DNA of 64,000 nt, taken from NCBI GenBank assembly GCA_016702605.1, contig JADJDQ010000021.1, positions 868,001 to 932,000 of the forward strand, in the 5' to 3' direction. Within the stretch, counting starts at the first letter, position 1. Each line of letters opens with the position of its first letter. This DNA is from Candidatus Intricatilinea gracilis (lineage in GTDB: Bacteria > Pseudomonadota > Gammaproteobacteria > Burkholderiales > Burkholderiaceae_C). The translations under genes and the position numbers were made by a program. The notes beneath the pieces are model-generated. The model made no database searches. It was given only the letters and a program-made list of their open reading frames with translations, and was not told where the DNA came from. Shown piece after piece: positions 49,493 to 58,217 of this stretch.

Positions 49493-49921
49493 CTAGTGGC
49501 CCCCGGTCAGCACGCCCGACGCGGCGAGAAGGACGACACCGGCCTCGGCCAAACACAAGGCGGCATAGGCCCGGTCGCCCTTGCGCAGGTACAGCGGCAC
49601 CAAGGCCAGCAGACAGACCAGCGAGCAGCCAGCCAGGATGGCGATGCCGGTCAGTGCGGCCACATCGGCGCGCTCGATGAGCGCAATCCAGCCCCAGCCG
49701 GTGGGCAGGCCGCTGCGGGCCAGAAACTCCGGCGTCGGCAAGGTCCACAAGGTGGGCAACTGCTCGAGGGGCACGAGCGGCGTGACGACGCCAAACGCAT
49801 AAGCCGCAAAGGTGGCGATCAGCACCAACAGACCGATGCGGTTGCCCCAGTCGAGCAGCTGTGCGTAGTACAGCTGCTCGTTGGGCTGTGTGGTGGCCAG
49901 GGGTGGTCGGGTGGTGGTCAT
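49493..49921 (-). CDS. Four-TM membrane protein of the soe operon
   Basis: 142 residues with about four membrane helices: RIGLLVLIATFAAYAFGVV, a segment around GWGWIALIERADVAALTGIA, LAGCSLVCLLALVPLYL and AALCLAEAGVVLLAASGVL. No cofactor-binding motif is visible. I do not recognise a named family. It lies between the TauE exporter (10 bp) and the Usp gene, so it may be a partner of TauE or of the Soe membrane part. The ATG at 49921 is preferred over an upstream frame extension. The gene ends with a TAG stop. Confidence 0.78.
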   Translation of the reverse strand: MTTTRPPLATTQPNEQLYYAQLLDWGNRIGLLVLIATFAAYAFGVVTPLVPLEQLPTLWTLPTPEFLARSGLPTGWGWIALIERADVAALTGIAILAGCSLVCLLALVPLYLRKGDRAYAALCLAEAGVVLLAASGVLTGGH

Positions 49922-49931
49922 GTCATGTTCC

Positions 49932-50906
49932 TCAGGGCCACACACCCAAGCCCTTGAGCAGCGCGCGAGCACCGGCAAACAGCAGCACCGACATTACAAG
50001 CTTGCGGATCACTGCAGCGTCGAGCCGGTTGAGCAGCCGCGCGCCGATGCGGGCTCCCAACATCATGCCCACCACCGACGGTACGGCGATCATGGGCAAC
50101 ACAGCGCCGCGGTTGACGTAGACCCAGGCCGCCGACGAATCGACCAGCGACAGCACCACACCCGAGGTACCTGCGGCCACCTTGATGGGTGCGCCCATCA
50201 GCAGATTGAGCGCAGGCACGTTGGCCCAACCCGCGCCGATGCCGAACATGCCGGCCAGCACACCGATGCCCATGAACACGAGCAGGCCGGTCAGGGTGCG
50301 ATGCACTTGCCAATGCACGGTGCGGCCGGATGCGCCGTCGATGAATACGCCGTTGAGCGCCAATGCCTGCGACAGGACATCGGGCTTGTCCACGACCGGA
50401 AATTCGGATCGTTTGGAGGTGAGCATCAGCACGACGATGCCGAGCACCACACCGCCGAGCAGCATCTGCACCACATGGGCCGGCATGGCCAGGCCCAGCA
50501 TGGCACCGCCGATCGAGGTGGCCGACGCCAGCACTGCCAGCGGCAAGGCCAGCCGGATGCTGCCCAGCCCACCACGCAGCAGCATGGGCCCGGCGGACAA
50601 GGCGCTGGCCAGCGCCACCAGCAGGCCGGCACCGCGCACGAAGTCGAGGTGAAACGGAAAGAAGCTGCCGATGATGGGCACGAACAGCGTGCCACCACCG
50701 ATGCCGGCCGGCACCGCGACGATGCCCATCACGAAGCAGGCGCCAAACAGCGCCAGTGGCCACCACCACCAGGTGACAGTGCTGCCAGCGGCGGGTGGTA
50801 CCCCCGACAGATCGCCAGCGGCCGATACGTCGGTCGATGCCAGCATCGCCAGTGTCACCAGCATCGCCAGCAGCAGATGAGTCATGCGCCAGCGCCGCAT
50901 GGTCAT
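49932..50906 (-). CDS. TauE/SafE-family sulfite/sulfonate exporter
   Basis: 324 residues, about eight membrane helices after a signal-like N-terminus. Family motifs: GIVAVPAGIGGGTLFVPIIG, GAGLLVALASALSAGPMLL and GMFGIGAGWANVPALNLLMG with APIKVAAGTSG. TauE/SafE proteins export sulfite or sulfoacetate. Its start overlaps the soeC stop by 4 bp, which ties it to sulfite metabolism: it would vent surplus sulfite made by the Dsr route. The second of two possible ATGs (50906, 50900) may be used. Confidence 0.9.
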   Translation of the reverse strand: MTMRRWRMTHLLLAMLVTLAMLASTDVSAAGDLSGVPPAAGSTVTWWWWPLALFGACFVMGIVAVPAGIGGGTLFVPIIGSFFPFHLDFVRGAGLLVALASALSAGPMLLRGGLGSIRLALPLAVLASATSIGGAMLGLAMPAHVVQMLLGGVVLGIVVLMLTSKRSEFPVVDKPDVLSQALALNGVFIDGASGRTVHWQVHRTLTGLLVFMGIGVLAGMFGIGAGWANVPALNLLMGAPIKVAAGTSGVVLSLVDSSAAWVYVNRGAVLPMIAVPSVVGMMLGARIGARLLNRLDAAVIRKLVMSVLLFAGARALLKGLGVWP

Positions 50907-51838
50907 GACACCACCTGGTAATACAGGTTCTGCGGATGGTTGGCCTGGGCGAAGAAGAACCAGCGTTCGGCCAGCAGACCGACGTACTGCACGGCGAAGG
51001 CGGCCGCGGGCAGCAGCGTGATCGGGCTGACCAGGGCCAGCGCCAGCATGGCTGCCGGCACGACGAAGGCGCCCAGCACAAAGCCGGTCTTGACCTGCCG
51101 GAGCATGGCCGCCGTGCGGCCGTGGAAGAACTCGCGGGTGTTGAACGAGCCACCCATGAAGCCCTGGGCACGTTGTTCGATGCGCGGATGGCGGATGCCC
51201 AGGGCGGTCTGCAATGTCGACCGGGGCTTGAGGCGTGCATTGCGGCGCAGCGACAGCAGTCGGCTGACCATGCCGGCCAGTGTGAGCAGCAGCGCCGTGC
51301 CTGCCAGTGGCGCCAGCAGTTCGGGTTGGGCCGATGCCGCCAGGGCGGTGGCCAAGGTCGCGCCCGAGGCCAGCCCGAGCACGATGTAGTTGACCAGCGT
51401 GTAGGCGCTGGCCCATTCCTGCAGGAAACGAAGCGAGGCGTAGATCATGGCCGTGCAGATCCACAGCGCCAGACAGGTGACCATGGCGGCTGCGGCCCAC
51501 ACGAGAGTGCCCGGCAGACCGAACGCCTGCGCGGCCGTCCAGCCCAGCAGGCAGGCCATGAACAGCGGCAGCGCGATGACCTCGCGTGACAGCCACGAGG
51601 TGCGCCACATGGCCGCTGCGCGCCAGGCGCGTTGCGGGTGGCCGAGGTGGAAGAACGAGGCCAGCAGCCCCAGGCCGGTGAGCAGCAGGGCCAGCACGCC
51701 ACCGGCGACCAGCAGGCCCTGCGCGGCTGGCGTGGCGCTGCCACGGGTCAGCAGCTCGGCCATGGCCAGGGTGACGAACAAGCCCTGGCCGGCGCCGCTC
51801 AGGGTGGTGAAGAAGATGACCGAGAAGGCTGGATTCAT
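50903..51838 (-). CDS. soeC: SoeC, membrane anchor of sulfite-oxidising complex
   Basis: 311 residues with eight predicted membrane helices and DmsC-like features: MNPAFSVIFFTTLSGAGQGL at the N-terminus, ASFFHLGHPQRAWRAA and ARLKPRSTLQTALGIRHPRI. DmsC/SoeC proteins bind quinone and anchor the A and B subunits. With soeB 23 bp upstream and soeA before it, this is the membrane part of a cytoplasmic sulfite:quinone oxidoreductase. The product is called SoeC on the basis of the operon with TauE and dsr neighbours; DMSO-reductase-type alternatives are less likely here. Confidence 0.88.
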   Translation of the reverse strand: MNPAFSVIFFTTLSGAGQGLFVTLAMAELLTRGSATPAAQGLLVAGGVLALLLTGLGLLASFFHLGHPQRAWRAAAMWRTSWLSREVIALPLFMACLLGWTAAQAFGLPGTLVWAAAAMVTCLALWICTAMIYASLRFLQEWASAYTLVNYIVLGLASGATLATALAASAQPELLAPLAGTALLLTLAGMVSRLLSLRRNARLKPRSTLQTALGIRHPRIEQRAQGFMGGSFNTREFFHGRTAAMLRQVKTGFVLGAFVVPAAMLALALVSPITLLPAAAFAVQYVGLLAERWFFFAQANHPQNLYYQVVS

Positions 51839-51861
51839 GACGGGTGGTGCGGCGCGCCGGC

Positions 51862-52590
51862 TCAGGTGGAGTAGTCCTCGCGGCCCGCGCCATGCTGCGG
51901 CGTCTCGGGCTGGCGACCGTCGAGCTTGAGCGGGTTGTCGACCCGCTCGAGATCCACGGCATGGATGGTCAGGTCGGTGCGCCGACGCGGCAGGTAGTGG
52001 TTGGCCGGGCGGGTGTCCCACTCGGGCATGAGGGTGTAGCCCGCGCGATCGCGGATCGCCTTGGACACCACCGACTCGGCGTCGTGCACATCACCGAACA
52101 GGCGTGCGTTGGCCGGGCAGGCCAGCACACAGGCCGGCTTGCGCTCCGCCTCGGGCAGCGTGGTGCTGGTGACACGGTCGACACACAGGGTGCACTTGCT
52201 CATCACCTTGCGGTCTTCGTCGAACTCGCGGGCGCCGTAGGGGCAGGCCCAGCTGCAGTACTTGCAGCCGATGCACTTGTCGTAGTCGACCAGCACGATG
52301 CCGTCTTCGGCGCGCTTGTAGCTGGCGCCTGTGGGGCACACCGGCACACACGGCGGCTCTTCGCAGTGCAGGCAACTCTTGGGGAAATGCACCGTCTGCG
52401 TGAGCGGAAACTCGCCCACCTCGAAGGTCTGCACGCGGTTGAAGAAGGTGCCGGTGGGTGAGGCGCCGTAGGGTCGGTCGTCGACCAGCGGACCGGCCGC
52501 ACCCGAGGTATTCCACTGCTTGCAGCTGGTCACGCAGGCGTGGCAGCCGACACAGACGTTGAGGTCGATGACAAGGGCCAGCTGAGTCAT
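51862..52590 (-). CDS. soeB: SoeB, iron-sulfur electron-transfer subunit
   Basis: 242 residues with four 4Fe-4S sites of the DmsB/PsrB type: CVGCHACVTSCKQW, CLHCEEPPCVPVCPTGAS, CIGCKYCSWACPYGAREF, and CTLCVDRV with CVLACPANARLFGD. No signal peptide, as expected for a cytoplasmic complex fed by SoeA. Its ATG overlaps the soeA stop by 4 bp. Electrons from sulfite pass through it to SoeC and the quinone pool. Confidence 0.93.
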   Translation of the reverse strand: MTQLALVIDLNVCVGCHACVTSCKQWNTSGAAGPLVDDRPYGASPTGTFFNRVQTFEVGEFPLTQTVHFPKSCLHCEEPPCVPVCPTGASYKRAEDGIVLVDYDKCIGCKYCSWACPYGAREFDEDRKVMSKCTLCVDRVTSTTLPEAERKPACVLACPANARLFGDVHDAESVVSKAIRDRAGYTLMPEWDTRPANHYLPRRRTDLTIHAVDLERVDNPLKLDGRQPETPQHGAGREDYST

Positions 52591-55541
52591 GGTTTGGCCT
52601 TTCCACCCAGAATGGCGCCCAGCCCCATGCCAGCCATCCAGCCGCGGCGTTTCGGTGCGGCAGTCATGCCGGGCACAGGTGTCATCGGTGTGGCGGCCTG
52701 GGGCCAGCTCTCCTGGGCCTCGTCGGGCGCCGCAGGGCGTATGGCCACGCGCACGTCGTACCAGGCGGCCTGGCCGGTGATCGGGTCGCTGTTGGACAGC
52801 TTGCCGCCGCCCGGGCCGGGCAGCTCCTCGCTGATGAGGTGGTTGAGCAGGAAGCCGCGGCGCGACTCGTCGGCGTCGGCGCTCAGGTTCCAGGCGCCGC
52901 TGGCCTTGCCGATGGCGTTCCAGGTCCAGACCGTGCCGGGCTCGACCGCCTCGCTGGTGCGGCACAGGCAACGTACCTTGCCCCAGGTCGACTCGACCCA
53001 CATCCAGCCACCATCTGCAATGCCGGCCGCGGCTGCTGTGGCGCTGTTGACGTAAAGGTAGTTGTGGCTGTGGATCTGGCGCAGCCAGGCGTTCTGCGAG
53101 TCCCACGAGTGGTACATCGCCATGGGCCGCTGCGTGATGGCCGCCAGCGGAAAACGCCGCGTGTCGGTGGCCTGTTGTTCGAGTGGCGCGTAGTAGAAGG
53201 GCAGCGGGTCGAAGTAGGTCTGCACCCGCTGGCGCAGCCGGTCGGGCGGCTGTTTGCCCTTGTGTTTGCCCTGTGCGGCCAGCCTGAAACGCTGCAGGAA
53301 CTCGGAGTAGATGTGGATGACCACCGGGTCGCGGTCACGCCGCAGCCCGGCGCCCTGCGCCCAGCGCATGTAGCCGTCGTTCCAGTTGCGCATGTACTGG
53401 TGTTCGGGTGCGAGCTGATGATGGAAGACGCAGTTGTTCTTCTCGTACATCTCCCATTGGCGCGGGTTGGGTTCGCCGCGCATGCTCTTCTCGCCACCCT
53501 TGCCGCGCCAGCCGGCCAGAAAGCCGATGCCCGAGCCCGGCGCGGTCTCGTAGTTGACGATGAAGTCGGGGTAGTCGCGAAACTTGCGGCTGCCGTCGGC
53601 CTGGGTGAAGGCCGGCAGCTTGAGGCGTCCGGCCAGCTCGACGATCACTTCCTGGAAGGGTTTGCACTGGCCGGTGGGAGGCAGCACGGGGATACGCACC
53701 GAATCGACCGGGCCGTCGAACTCCGAGATCGGCCGATCCAGCAGCGACATGCAGTCGTGCCGCTCGAGGTAGGTGGTGTCCGGCAGGATGAGGTCGGCAA
53801 ACGCCGTCATCTCGGAGTGGAACGCATCACACACGACGATGAAGGGGATCTTGTACTCGCCCGCCTGTGCGCCTTCGGTGTGTTTGTCGGCCAGCATGCG
53901 CCGGACCTCGGACGTGTTCATCGTCGAGTTCCAGGCCATGTTGGCCATGAAGATCATCAAGGTGTCGATCGGGTAGGGGTCGCCGCGCCAGGCATTGGTG
54001 ATGACGTTGTGCATCAGCCCGTGGGCCGACAGCGGGTGCTCCCACGAGAAGGCCTTGTCGATGCGCACCGGTTCACCGGCGGCGTCGACGAACAGGTCGT
54101 CCGGGCTTTCGGGCCAGCCCAGCGGCGCGCCGTTGAGCGGGGTGTCGGGCCTGACCGCTTCGGGCCCCTTGGGCGGGCGCGCATTGGGCGGCACCGCGCG
54201 TGGATAGGGTGACTTGTGCCTGAAGCCACCCGGCCGATCGATGGTGCCCAGCAGCGACATCAGGATGGCCAATGCACGGATCGACTGGAAGCCGTTGCTG
54301 TGCGCCGCCAGGCCGCGCATCGCGTGGAAGGCCACCGGGTTGCCGGTGACCGACTCGTGGCGTTTGCCCCAGCTGTCGGTCCAGGCGATCGGCAGCTCGA
54401 TCTTCTGGTCACGTGCCGTGATGCCCATCTCGTGCGCCAGGCGGCGGATGGTCGCTGCCGGAATGCCGGTGATCTCGGCGGCCCAGTCGGCGGTGTAGGG
54501 CGCGACACGCTCCTGCAGCAGCTGGAAGGCCGGCACGGCGGGGGTGCCGTCGGGCAGGGCGTAATGGCCCAGCAGCGCCGGGTCACACCCTTCGGTGTGG
54601 TCGGCCACCGGCGCCTGGGTGTGGCGGTCCCACCAGTAGAAGTTGGCCGGGCGCAGCGGGTTGACGATGTCGCCGTCGGCATTGCGCAGCATCAGGCCGA
54701 AGTCGTCGCTGGCGCTGTCCTGGTTCACCAGCTGACCGGCATTGGTGTAGCGGGCCAGGAACTCGCGGTCGTACAGGCCAAGCGCCATGATCTCGTGCAC
54801 CAGGGCCAGCAGCAGGGCACCGTCGGTGCCCGGGCGGATCGGCACCCATTCGTCGGCGATGGCCGAATAACCCGTGCGCACCGGGTTGATCGAGATGAAA
54901 CGTCCGCCCTGGCGCTTGAACTTCGACAGCGCCATCTTCAGCGGGTTGCTGTGATGGTCCTCGGCCGTGCCGATCATGATGAAGAGCTTGGCGCGGTCGA
55001 GGTCGGGGCCGCCGAACTCCCAGAACGAGCCGCCGATCGTGTAGATCATGCCCGCGGCCATGTTGACCGAGCAAAAGCCGCCGTGCGCCGCATAGTTGGG
55101 CGTGCCGAACTGGCGCGCGAACAAGCCGGTGAGCGCCTGCATCTGGTCGCGACCGGTGAAGAGAGCGAACTTCTTCGGGTCGGTCGAACGGAGATGGCTC
55201 AGCCTTTCGGTGAGCAGTGCAAAGGTCTCGTCCCACGAAATGGGCTCGTACTCGGCGGCGCCGCGTTCGCTGCCGGGCTTGCGCCGCAACGGTTGCGTCA
55301 GGCGGGCGGGCGAGTACTGCTTCATGATGCCCGAGCTGCCCTTGGCGCAGATGACGCCCTGGTTCAGCGGGTGATCGGGGTTGCCCTCGATGTAGCGAAC
55401 CTCGGGGCCGTTGTCGCTTTGCCTGAGGTGCACACGGATGCCACAGCGGCATGCACACATGTAGCACGTGGTGTTGCGAATCTCGGTGCCCGCGCCCGGC
55501 AGCGGGCTGGCGGTCGGGTCGTGCAGCGGCGAAGCCGACAT
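52587..55541 (-). CDS. soeA: SoeA, molybdopterin sulfite dehydrogenase subunit
   Basis: About 984 residues from ATG 55541 (an earlier ATG at 55595 is possible). The N-terminal 4Fe-4S site is TTCYMCACRCGIRVH with GVICAKG further on. A Cys in GGFCSVNMAAG is the probable Mo ligand. MGD-binding segments include KLFIMIGTAEDHHSN, RFISINPVRTGYSAIADEW and the C-terminal molydop-binding domain (YHSWDSQNAWLRQIHSHNYL). There is no Tat signal, which supports cytoplasmic SoeA rather than a periplasmic reductase. It oxidises sulfite to sulfate and is coupled to soeB by ATGA. Confidence 0.92.
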   Translation of the reverse strand: MSASPLHDPTASPLPGAGTEIRNTTCYMCACRCGIRVHLRQSDNGPEVRYIEGNPDHPLNQGVICAKGSSGIMKQYSPARLTQPLRRKPGSERGAAEYEPISWDETFALLTERLSHLRSTDPKKFALFTGRDQMQALTGLFARQFGTPNYAAHGGFCSVNMAAGMIYTIGGSFWEFGGPDLDRAKLFIMIGTAEDHHSNPLKMALSKFKRQGGRFISINPVRTGYSAIADEWVPIRPGTDGALLLALVHEIMALGLYDREFLARYTNAGQLVNQDSASDDFGLMLRNADGDIVNPLRPANFYWWDRHTQAPVADHTEGCDPALLGHYALPDGTPAVPAFQLLQERVAPYTADWAAEITGIPAATIRRLAHEMGITARDQKIELPIAWTDSWGKRHESVTGNPVAFHAMRGLAAHSNGFQSIRALAILMSLLGTIDRPGGFRHKSPYPRAVPPNARPPKGPEAVRPDTPLNGAPLGWPESPDDLFVDAAGEPVRIDKAFSWEHPLSAHGLMHNVITNAWRGDPYPIDTLMIFMANMAWNSTMNTSEVRRMLADKHTEGAQAGEYKIPFIVVCDAFHSEMTAFADLILPDTTYLERHDCMSLLDRPISEFDGPVDSVRIPVLPPTGQCKPFQEVIVELAGRLKLPAFTQADGSRKFRDYPDFIVNYETAPGSGIGFLAGWRGKGGEKSMRGEPNPRQWEMYEKNNCVFHHQLAPEHQYMRNWNDGYMRWAQGAGLRRDRDPVVIHIYSEFLQRFRLAAQGKHKGKQPPDRLRQRVQTYFDPLPFYYAPLEQQATDTRRFPLAAITQRPMAMYHSWDSQNAWLRQIHSHNYLYVNSATAAAAGIADGGWMWVESTWGKVRCLCRTSEAVEPGTVWTWNAIGKASGAWNLSADADESRRGFLLNHLISEELPGPGGGKLSNSDPITGQAAWYDVRVAIRPAAPDEAQESWPQAATPMTPVPGMTAAPKRRGWMAGMGLGAILGGKAKP

Positions 55542-55814
55542 CGTGTTGTTTCGCCCGCCAGAGTTGATCGGGCGGGTGGTCTCCTGTCGCTGCATTAGGG
55601 CAAAGCGCTGCAACTGCGTCTATTACCGGTACGGGTGATCCGGGTCTAACCCTTTCGGGTGATTCCGTGGCCATTGGCTTGAAAAGCTCGGGTAGTGCCT
55701 CATGGTGTGAAGTGCCGGTCTGCAGTTGAATCGGCCGCGCCGGTACCCGGTCCGCGCTTGATTGCCAGGCGCGGCTGGTCGGCTCACATCGATTTGCAGC
55801 AACCCACCTGACCC
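55542..55814. promoter_or_regulatory. Divergent control region between soeA and the sensor-kinase gene
   Basis: Contains two direct repeats CGGGTGATCC (55632-55641) and CGGGTGATTCC (55656-55666), starting 24 bp apart, or about two helical turns, and a palindromic ACCGGT at 55625-55630. No NarL consensus heptamer is convincing. The position suggests binding by the adjacent NarL-type regulator. No gene is seen here. Confidence 0.4.
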
Positions 55815-56996
55815 ATGCGATCGCCCCTGCGGTTCGGCTCATCTCAAGAGACATCACCCTCGACTGCCGTGCTGGCCGAAGTGGCCGCCGGTGTGGCCGC
55901 TGCAGACGACGTGACGACGCTGGTGCAGCGCCTGCTCGAACCCCTCGTCGACCTGGCAGGCGCGCATGGCGGCGCGGTGCGTGTGCTCGACGAGCAGGGC
56001 CTGCATCTGCGGTTGGTCAGCTCGATCGGGCTGAGTGAGGCCATGTGTCAGGCCGAAAGTTCGGTAGACCGCCACTGCGGTTTTTGTGGCGCTGCCGCCG
56101 ACGAAATGAAAGTCGTGTGGGCCGACGACCTCAGCTCATGCAGCAGCAGGACCGGTGTGTCGCGGCCCTGCCTGCTGCCGACGCAGCGCATGTTGACCGT
56201 GCCCATGCGCCATCGCCAGCGTGTGCTGGGTGTGTACAACCTGTACTTCACGCAGACCGTGCCCGAGCAGTCGGTGCTGAAGCTGTTGCAGACCGTCGGT
56301 GAACTGCTCGGACTGGCGCTGGAGAACGCCAGGCTCGAGGCTGAAAGCCTGCGTGCCACGCTGATGCGTGAGCGTCAGGTCATGGCCGCCGAGGTGCACG
56401 ATTCGATCGCGCAGAGCCTGGCCTTCGTGAAGTTGCGCCTGCCCCTGCTGCACGACGCCATGGCGGCACGCGACGACCTCCATGCCGAGCAATATTTCGA
56501 CGACGTGCGCGGCTCGATCAGCCAGGCCCATACCGGCCTGCGGTGCCTGCTGACGCAGTTCCGGGCCCCGATGGAACCCGGCGGATTGTTGGCGGCTCTG
56601 GGTGCCTGTGCCGCCACCTTCAGGCGGGTGTCGGGCTGCGAGTTGTCGTTCGAATCGCGCCTGCCGTGGTTGCAACTCACGCCCGAGCGTGAAAGTCACG
56701 TCTTTCATATCGTTAAAGAAGCACTTAACAATATATCGAAACATGCGCGGGCTCACCAGGCCTGGTTGACGTTGCATCGCCTGGACGACGAGCGGGTCGA
56801 GGTGCTGGTCGACGACGATGGCCATGGCCTGCCCGACACGGCACAATCCGACGGTCACTATGGGCTGGACATCATGCACGAGCGGGCCAGTCGGATCGGT
56901 GGTCTCTTGGTCGTGGAGGCCCGTCCTGGCGGAGGTACACGAGTGAGGTTGATCTTTCCCATCGCTGCGCCGCTCAACCCGACTGCCTCACCATGA
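55815..56996 (+). CDS. GAF-domain sensor histidine kinase (NarX-type) with cysteine cluster
   Basis: 393 residues, no membrane helix. The GAF domain at ~20-170 contains five cysteines: Cys80, Cys88 and Cys91 (DRHCGFCGAA), Cys109 (LSSCSSR) and one near 117, fitting a redox or iron-sulfur sensor. The dimerisation/phospho-acceptor site is HisKA_3 with His195 in EVHDSIAQSLAFVKLRLPLL. HATPase motifs: VKEALNNISKHARA and VDDDGHGLPDTAQSDGHYGL. It overlaps the response-regulator gene by 4 bp and is divergent from soeA. Control of soe and/or dsr is inferred from position. Confidence 0.88.
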   Translation: MRSPLRFGSSQETSPSTAVLAEVAAGVAAADDVTTLVQRLLEPLVDLAGAHGGAVRVLDEQGLHLRLVSSIGLSEAMCQAESSVDRHCGFCGAAADEMKVVWADDLSSCSSRTGVSRPCLLPTQRMLTVPMRHRQRVLGVYNLYFTQTVPEQSVLKLLQTVGELLGLALENARLEAESLRATLMRERQVMAAEVHDSIAQSLAFVKLRLPLLHDAMAARDDLHAEQYFDDVRGSISQAHTGLRCLLTQFRAPMEPGGLLAALGACAATFRRVSGCELSFESRLPWLQLTPERESHVFHIVKEALNNISKHARAHQAWLTLHRLDDERVEVLVDDDGHGLPDTAQSDGHYGLDIMHERASRIGGLLVVEARPGGGTRVRLIFPIAAPLNPTASP

Positions 56997-57655
56997 CCAC
57001 CACTTCCCCCCGCATCGTGCTGGTCGACGATCACGCCTTGTGCCGCAATGGCCTGGCCGACCTGCTGACCAAACGCGGCGGCATGAACGTCATCGCTGCG
57101 CTGGGTGAACCCGATCAGGTGATCACGGTGTTGCGCGAGCAGCGGCCCGATCTGGTGGTGCTTGACCTGCGTATGCCGGCAACCGATGGCATCAGCCTGT
57201 TGCGCCGCATCCGCGCCGAAGGCATCGACACACCGGCGCTGTTTCTCACCATGAGTGACTCGGAGCACGATCTGTCCGCCGCCATGCGCGCCGGTGCTCG
57301 CGGATACCTGCTCAAGGACATGGAGCCCGAGGACGTCATCACCGCCATCGGCAATGCCGCGCGGGGTGAACTGGCCGTGGCACCAGCCATGACCCTCAAG
57401 CTCGCGCAGTTGCTCTACACCGGCGCACGGGGCACTGACCGGCGTGGGCAACTCGACACCCTCACCGAACGCGAACGCCAGATCCTCGAACACCTGGCAC
57501 GCGGCGAAAGCAACAAGACCATCGCCCGGGCACTCGACATCAGCCACGACACCGTCAAGCTGCATGTGCGCCACATCCTCTCGAAGCTCAACATGAGCTC
57601 GCGGGTCGAAGCCGCGGTGTTCGCTGTCGAGGCTCGCGCCTCGAACTCGCGCTGA
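56993..57655 (+). CDS. NarL/FixJ-family response regulator
   Basis: 220 residues: receiver domain with VDDHALCRNG and phospho-acceptor Asp58 in LVVLDLRMPATDG, Lys in YLLKDM, and a LuxR-type helix-turn-helix at ~150-215 (LTERERQILEHLARGESNKT, SHDTVKLHVRHILSKLNMSS). It pairs with the upstream kinase through an ATGA overlap. It converges on the SCP2-like gene at the end of the dsr operon and lies between the two sulfur operons, so it is the best local candidate for their control. Confidence 0.92.
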   Translation: MTTTSPRIVLVDDHALCRNGLADLLTKRGGMNVIAALGEPDQVITVLREQRPDLVVLDLRMPATDGISLLRRIRAEGIDTPALFLTMSDSEHDLSAAMRAGARGYLLKDMEPEDVITAIGNAARGELAVAPAMTLKLAQLLYTGARGTDRRGQLDTLTERERQILEHLARGESNKTIARALDISHDTVKLHVRHILSKLNMSSRVEAAVFAVEARASNSR

Positions 57656-57685
57656 AGGCGTGTGCCCAGCCTGACGCCGGCCCGA

Positions 57686-58213
57686 TCAGGGGCAGGTCGT
57701 CCAGTCGCCGGGCACCTGGCCGACCAGCAGCAGGAAGCCCTCGAAAGGCCCCATATTGCTCATGGCCTCCAGCTTGGGGCCGGAAAAGTTGAGCCGCCCG
57801 AAGGCCATGGCGCGCATCGGCCCGTAGTCACCATTGCCCATCTCGCGCCAGCGCGCCGTGTCAGCCCACATCAGGTAATCGGAAGCGGGGTCCAGCTTGC
57901 CGTCCTGCGGTGCGCCACCGTGGATGCATTGGGCAAGTCCGTCCTTCAGGACGATGTGCAGTTCGACCCGCGCGCTGGCCGGGCAGTCGGAGCGGAAGAT
58001 CTGCATGGCCTTCATGCCACGCCCGCCGTGGTTGCCAGCCCAGCCCGACGCTGCCAACTGTTCGGTCAGGGTCTTGTCGTTGTTCCACGCCTTGCACAGT
58101 GCCTGCGCCCAGTCCGAGGACATGGCGGTCGGTGCAGGCTGTGCGATGGCGGTGGCGCCTGAGGCTGCGGTGACCAGGGCGATCACGGCGAGAGCGAGTC
58201 GACGACAGGTCAT
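57686..58213 (-). CDS. Exported SCP2-like protein at the end of the dsr operon
   Basis: 175 residues: signal peptide (LAVIALVTAASGATAIAQ) and a mature domain with WAQALCKAWNNDKTLTEQLA, VELHIVLKDGLAQCIHGG and MGPFEGFLLLVGQVPG, resembling SCP2 sterol-carrier-fold proteins described from sulfur oxidisers. The assignment rests on recalled family resemblance. The conserved cysteines suggest a disulphide. The gene starts 4 bp after the SUMT stop, so it is in the same transcript. If it is the SCP2 fold, it would bind a hydrophobic ligand in the periplasm. Confidence 0.7.
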   Translation of the reverse strand: MTCRRLALAVIALVTAASGATAIAQPAPTAMSSDWAQALCKAWNNDKTLTEQLAASGWAGNHGGRGMKAMQIFRSDCPASARVELHIVLKDGLAQCIHGGAPQDGKLDPASDYLMWADTARWREMGNGDYGPMRAMAFGRLNFSGPKLEAMSNMGPFEGFLLLVGQVPGDWTTCP

Positions 58214-58217
58214 GAGC

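Noticed and set aside
52587..55541. Periplasmic DMSO/polysulfide reductase catalytic subunit
   Set aside because: No Tat signal at the N-terminus, and TauE and dsr neighbours favour cytoplasmic SoeA.
54216..55598. 460-codon plus-strand open frame over soeA
   Set aside because: Antisense shadow of the well-supported molybdopterin subunit.
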